From CAZVEV01 sp964625865 (GTDB lineage: Bacteria; Planctomycetota; Phycisphaerae; SM23-33): 6,068 nucleotides of DNA. Positions 6,019-6,068 of this stretch are shown piece after piece. Every line of letters starts with the position of its first letter. Position 1 is the first letter of the stretch. Under the pieces are notes generated by a model. That model worked only from the letters and a program-made list of their open reading frames with translations. It searched no databases and was not told where the DNA came from. Location: NCBI GenBank assembly GCA_964625865.1, contig CAZVEV010000332.1, forward strand, positions 1-6,068. Reading direction: 5' to 3'. Made by a program: the position numbers and the translations under genes.

Positions 6019-6030
6019 GTCCGTCAGAAG
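6002..6030. promoter_or_regulatory. Tandem direct repeat with 20-bp period, AraC-type operator candidate
   Basis: CGTCAGAAG occurs at 6002-6010 and again at 6022-6030. Read on the minus strand, the two 20-bp units agree at 14 of 20 positions. Direct repeats two helical turns apart are the classic arrangement for dimeric AraC-family proteins, including XylR. The site lies about 210-240 bp upstream of the DUF4838 start, in the same window as a XylR-like regulator. That this regulator binds here is an inference. Confidence 0.45.
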
Positions 6031-6036
6031 ATTATG
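6031..6036 (-). promoter_or_regulatory. Possible -10 box for the DUF4838 gene
   Basis: On the minus strand CATAAT matches the -10 consensus at 5 of 6 positions. The nearest -35-like hexamer, TTGCGC (6057-6062), is 20 bp away, which is too far for a normal promoter. If real, transcription would start inside the 20-bp tandem repeat and give a leader of about 230 nt. A promoter nearer the gene cannot be excluded; TTGCAC at 5960-5965 has no good -10 partner. Confidence 0.2.
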
Positions 6037-6068
6037 CGCCATTGATATTAACCCTTGCGCAAAAAGGA

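Noticed and set aside
6055..6062. Palindrome TTGCGCAA near the window end
   Set aside because: It is short, isolated and at the edge of the visible sequence, so its context cannot be judged.

Overview
The window looks like part of a planctomycete genome, most likely of the Phycisphaerae or a relative. It is GC-rich and combines three traits common there: a XylR-type regulator (sugar-binding domain fused to an AraC-type DNA-binding domain), a secreted protein ending in a PEP-CTERM sorting signal, and a large secreted DUF4838 protein. The lineage is inferred from this gene set; no rRNA or other marker gene is present.

Layout: (1) bases 1-127 are an upstream region with a run of 14 C, an extended -10 promoter candidate and a small palindrome. 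(2) Bases 128-1255 (+) encode a XylR-like regulator. (3) Bases 1256-1529 are non-coding, with a promoter candidate and a foldable leader. (4) Bases 1530-3524 (+) encode a secreted protein of twelve roughly 50-residue beta-rich repeats, arranged as two homologous halves, ending in PEP-CTERM. (5) Bases 3531-5792 (-) encode a secreted DUF4838 protein with a C-terminal beta-sandwich, converging on the previous gene with only 6 bp between the stop codons. (6) Bases 5793-6068 are the upstream region of the DUF4838 gene, holding a 20-bp tandem repeat and a chain of mutually exclusive GC hairpins.

How the genes may work together (inference): the regulator would sense a sugar in the cytoplasm and control its neighbours. 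The DUF4838 protein would act on a polysaccharide outside the cytoplasmic membrane, and the propeller-like protein would sit at the envelope after exosortase processing, as a binding or structural partner. No exosortase, transporter or sugar-catabolic enzyme is in the window, so the substrate cannot be named.

I saw no CRISPR array, insertion sequence, tRNA, rRNA or recognisable defence system. The least ordinary items are the twelve-repeat architecture of the PEP-CTERM protein and the regulatory DNA upstream of the DUF4838 gene.
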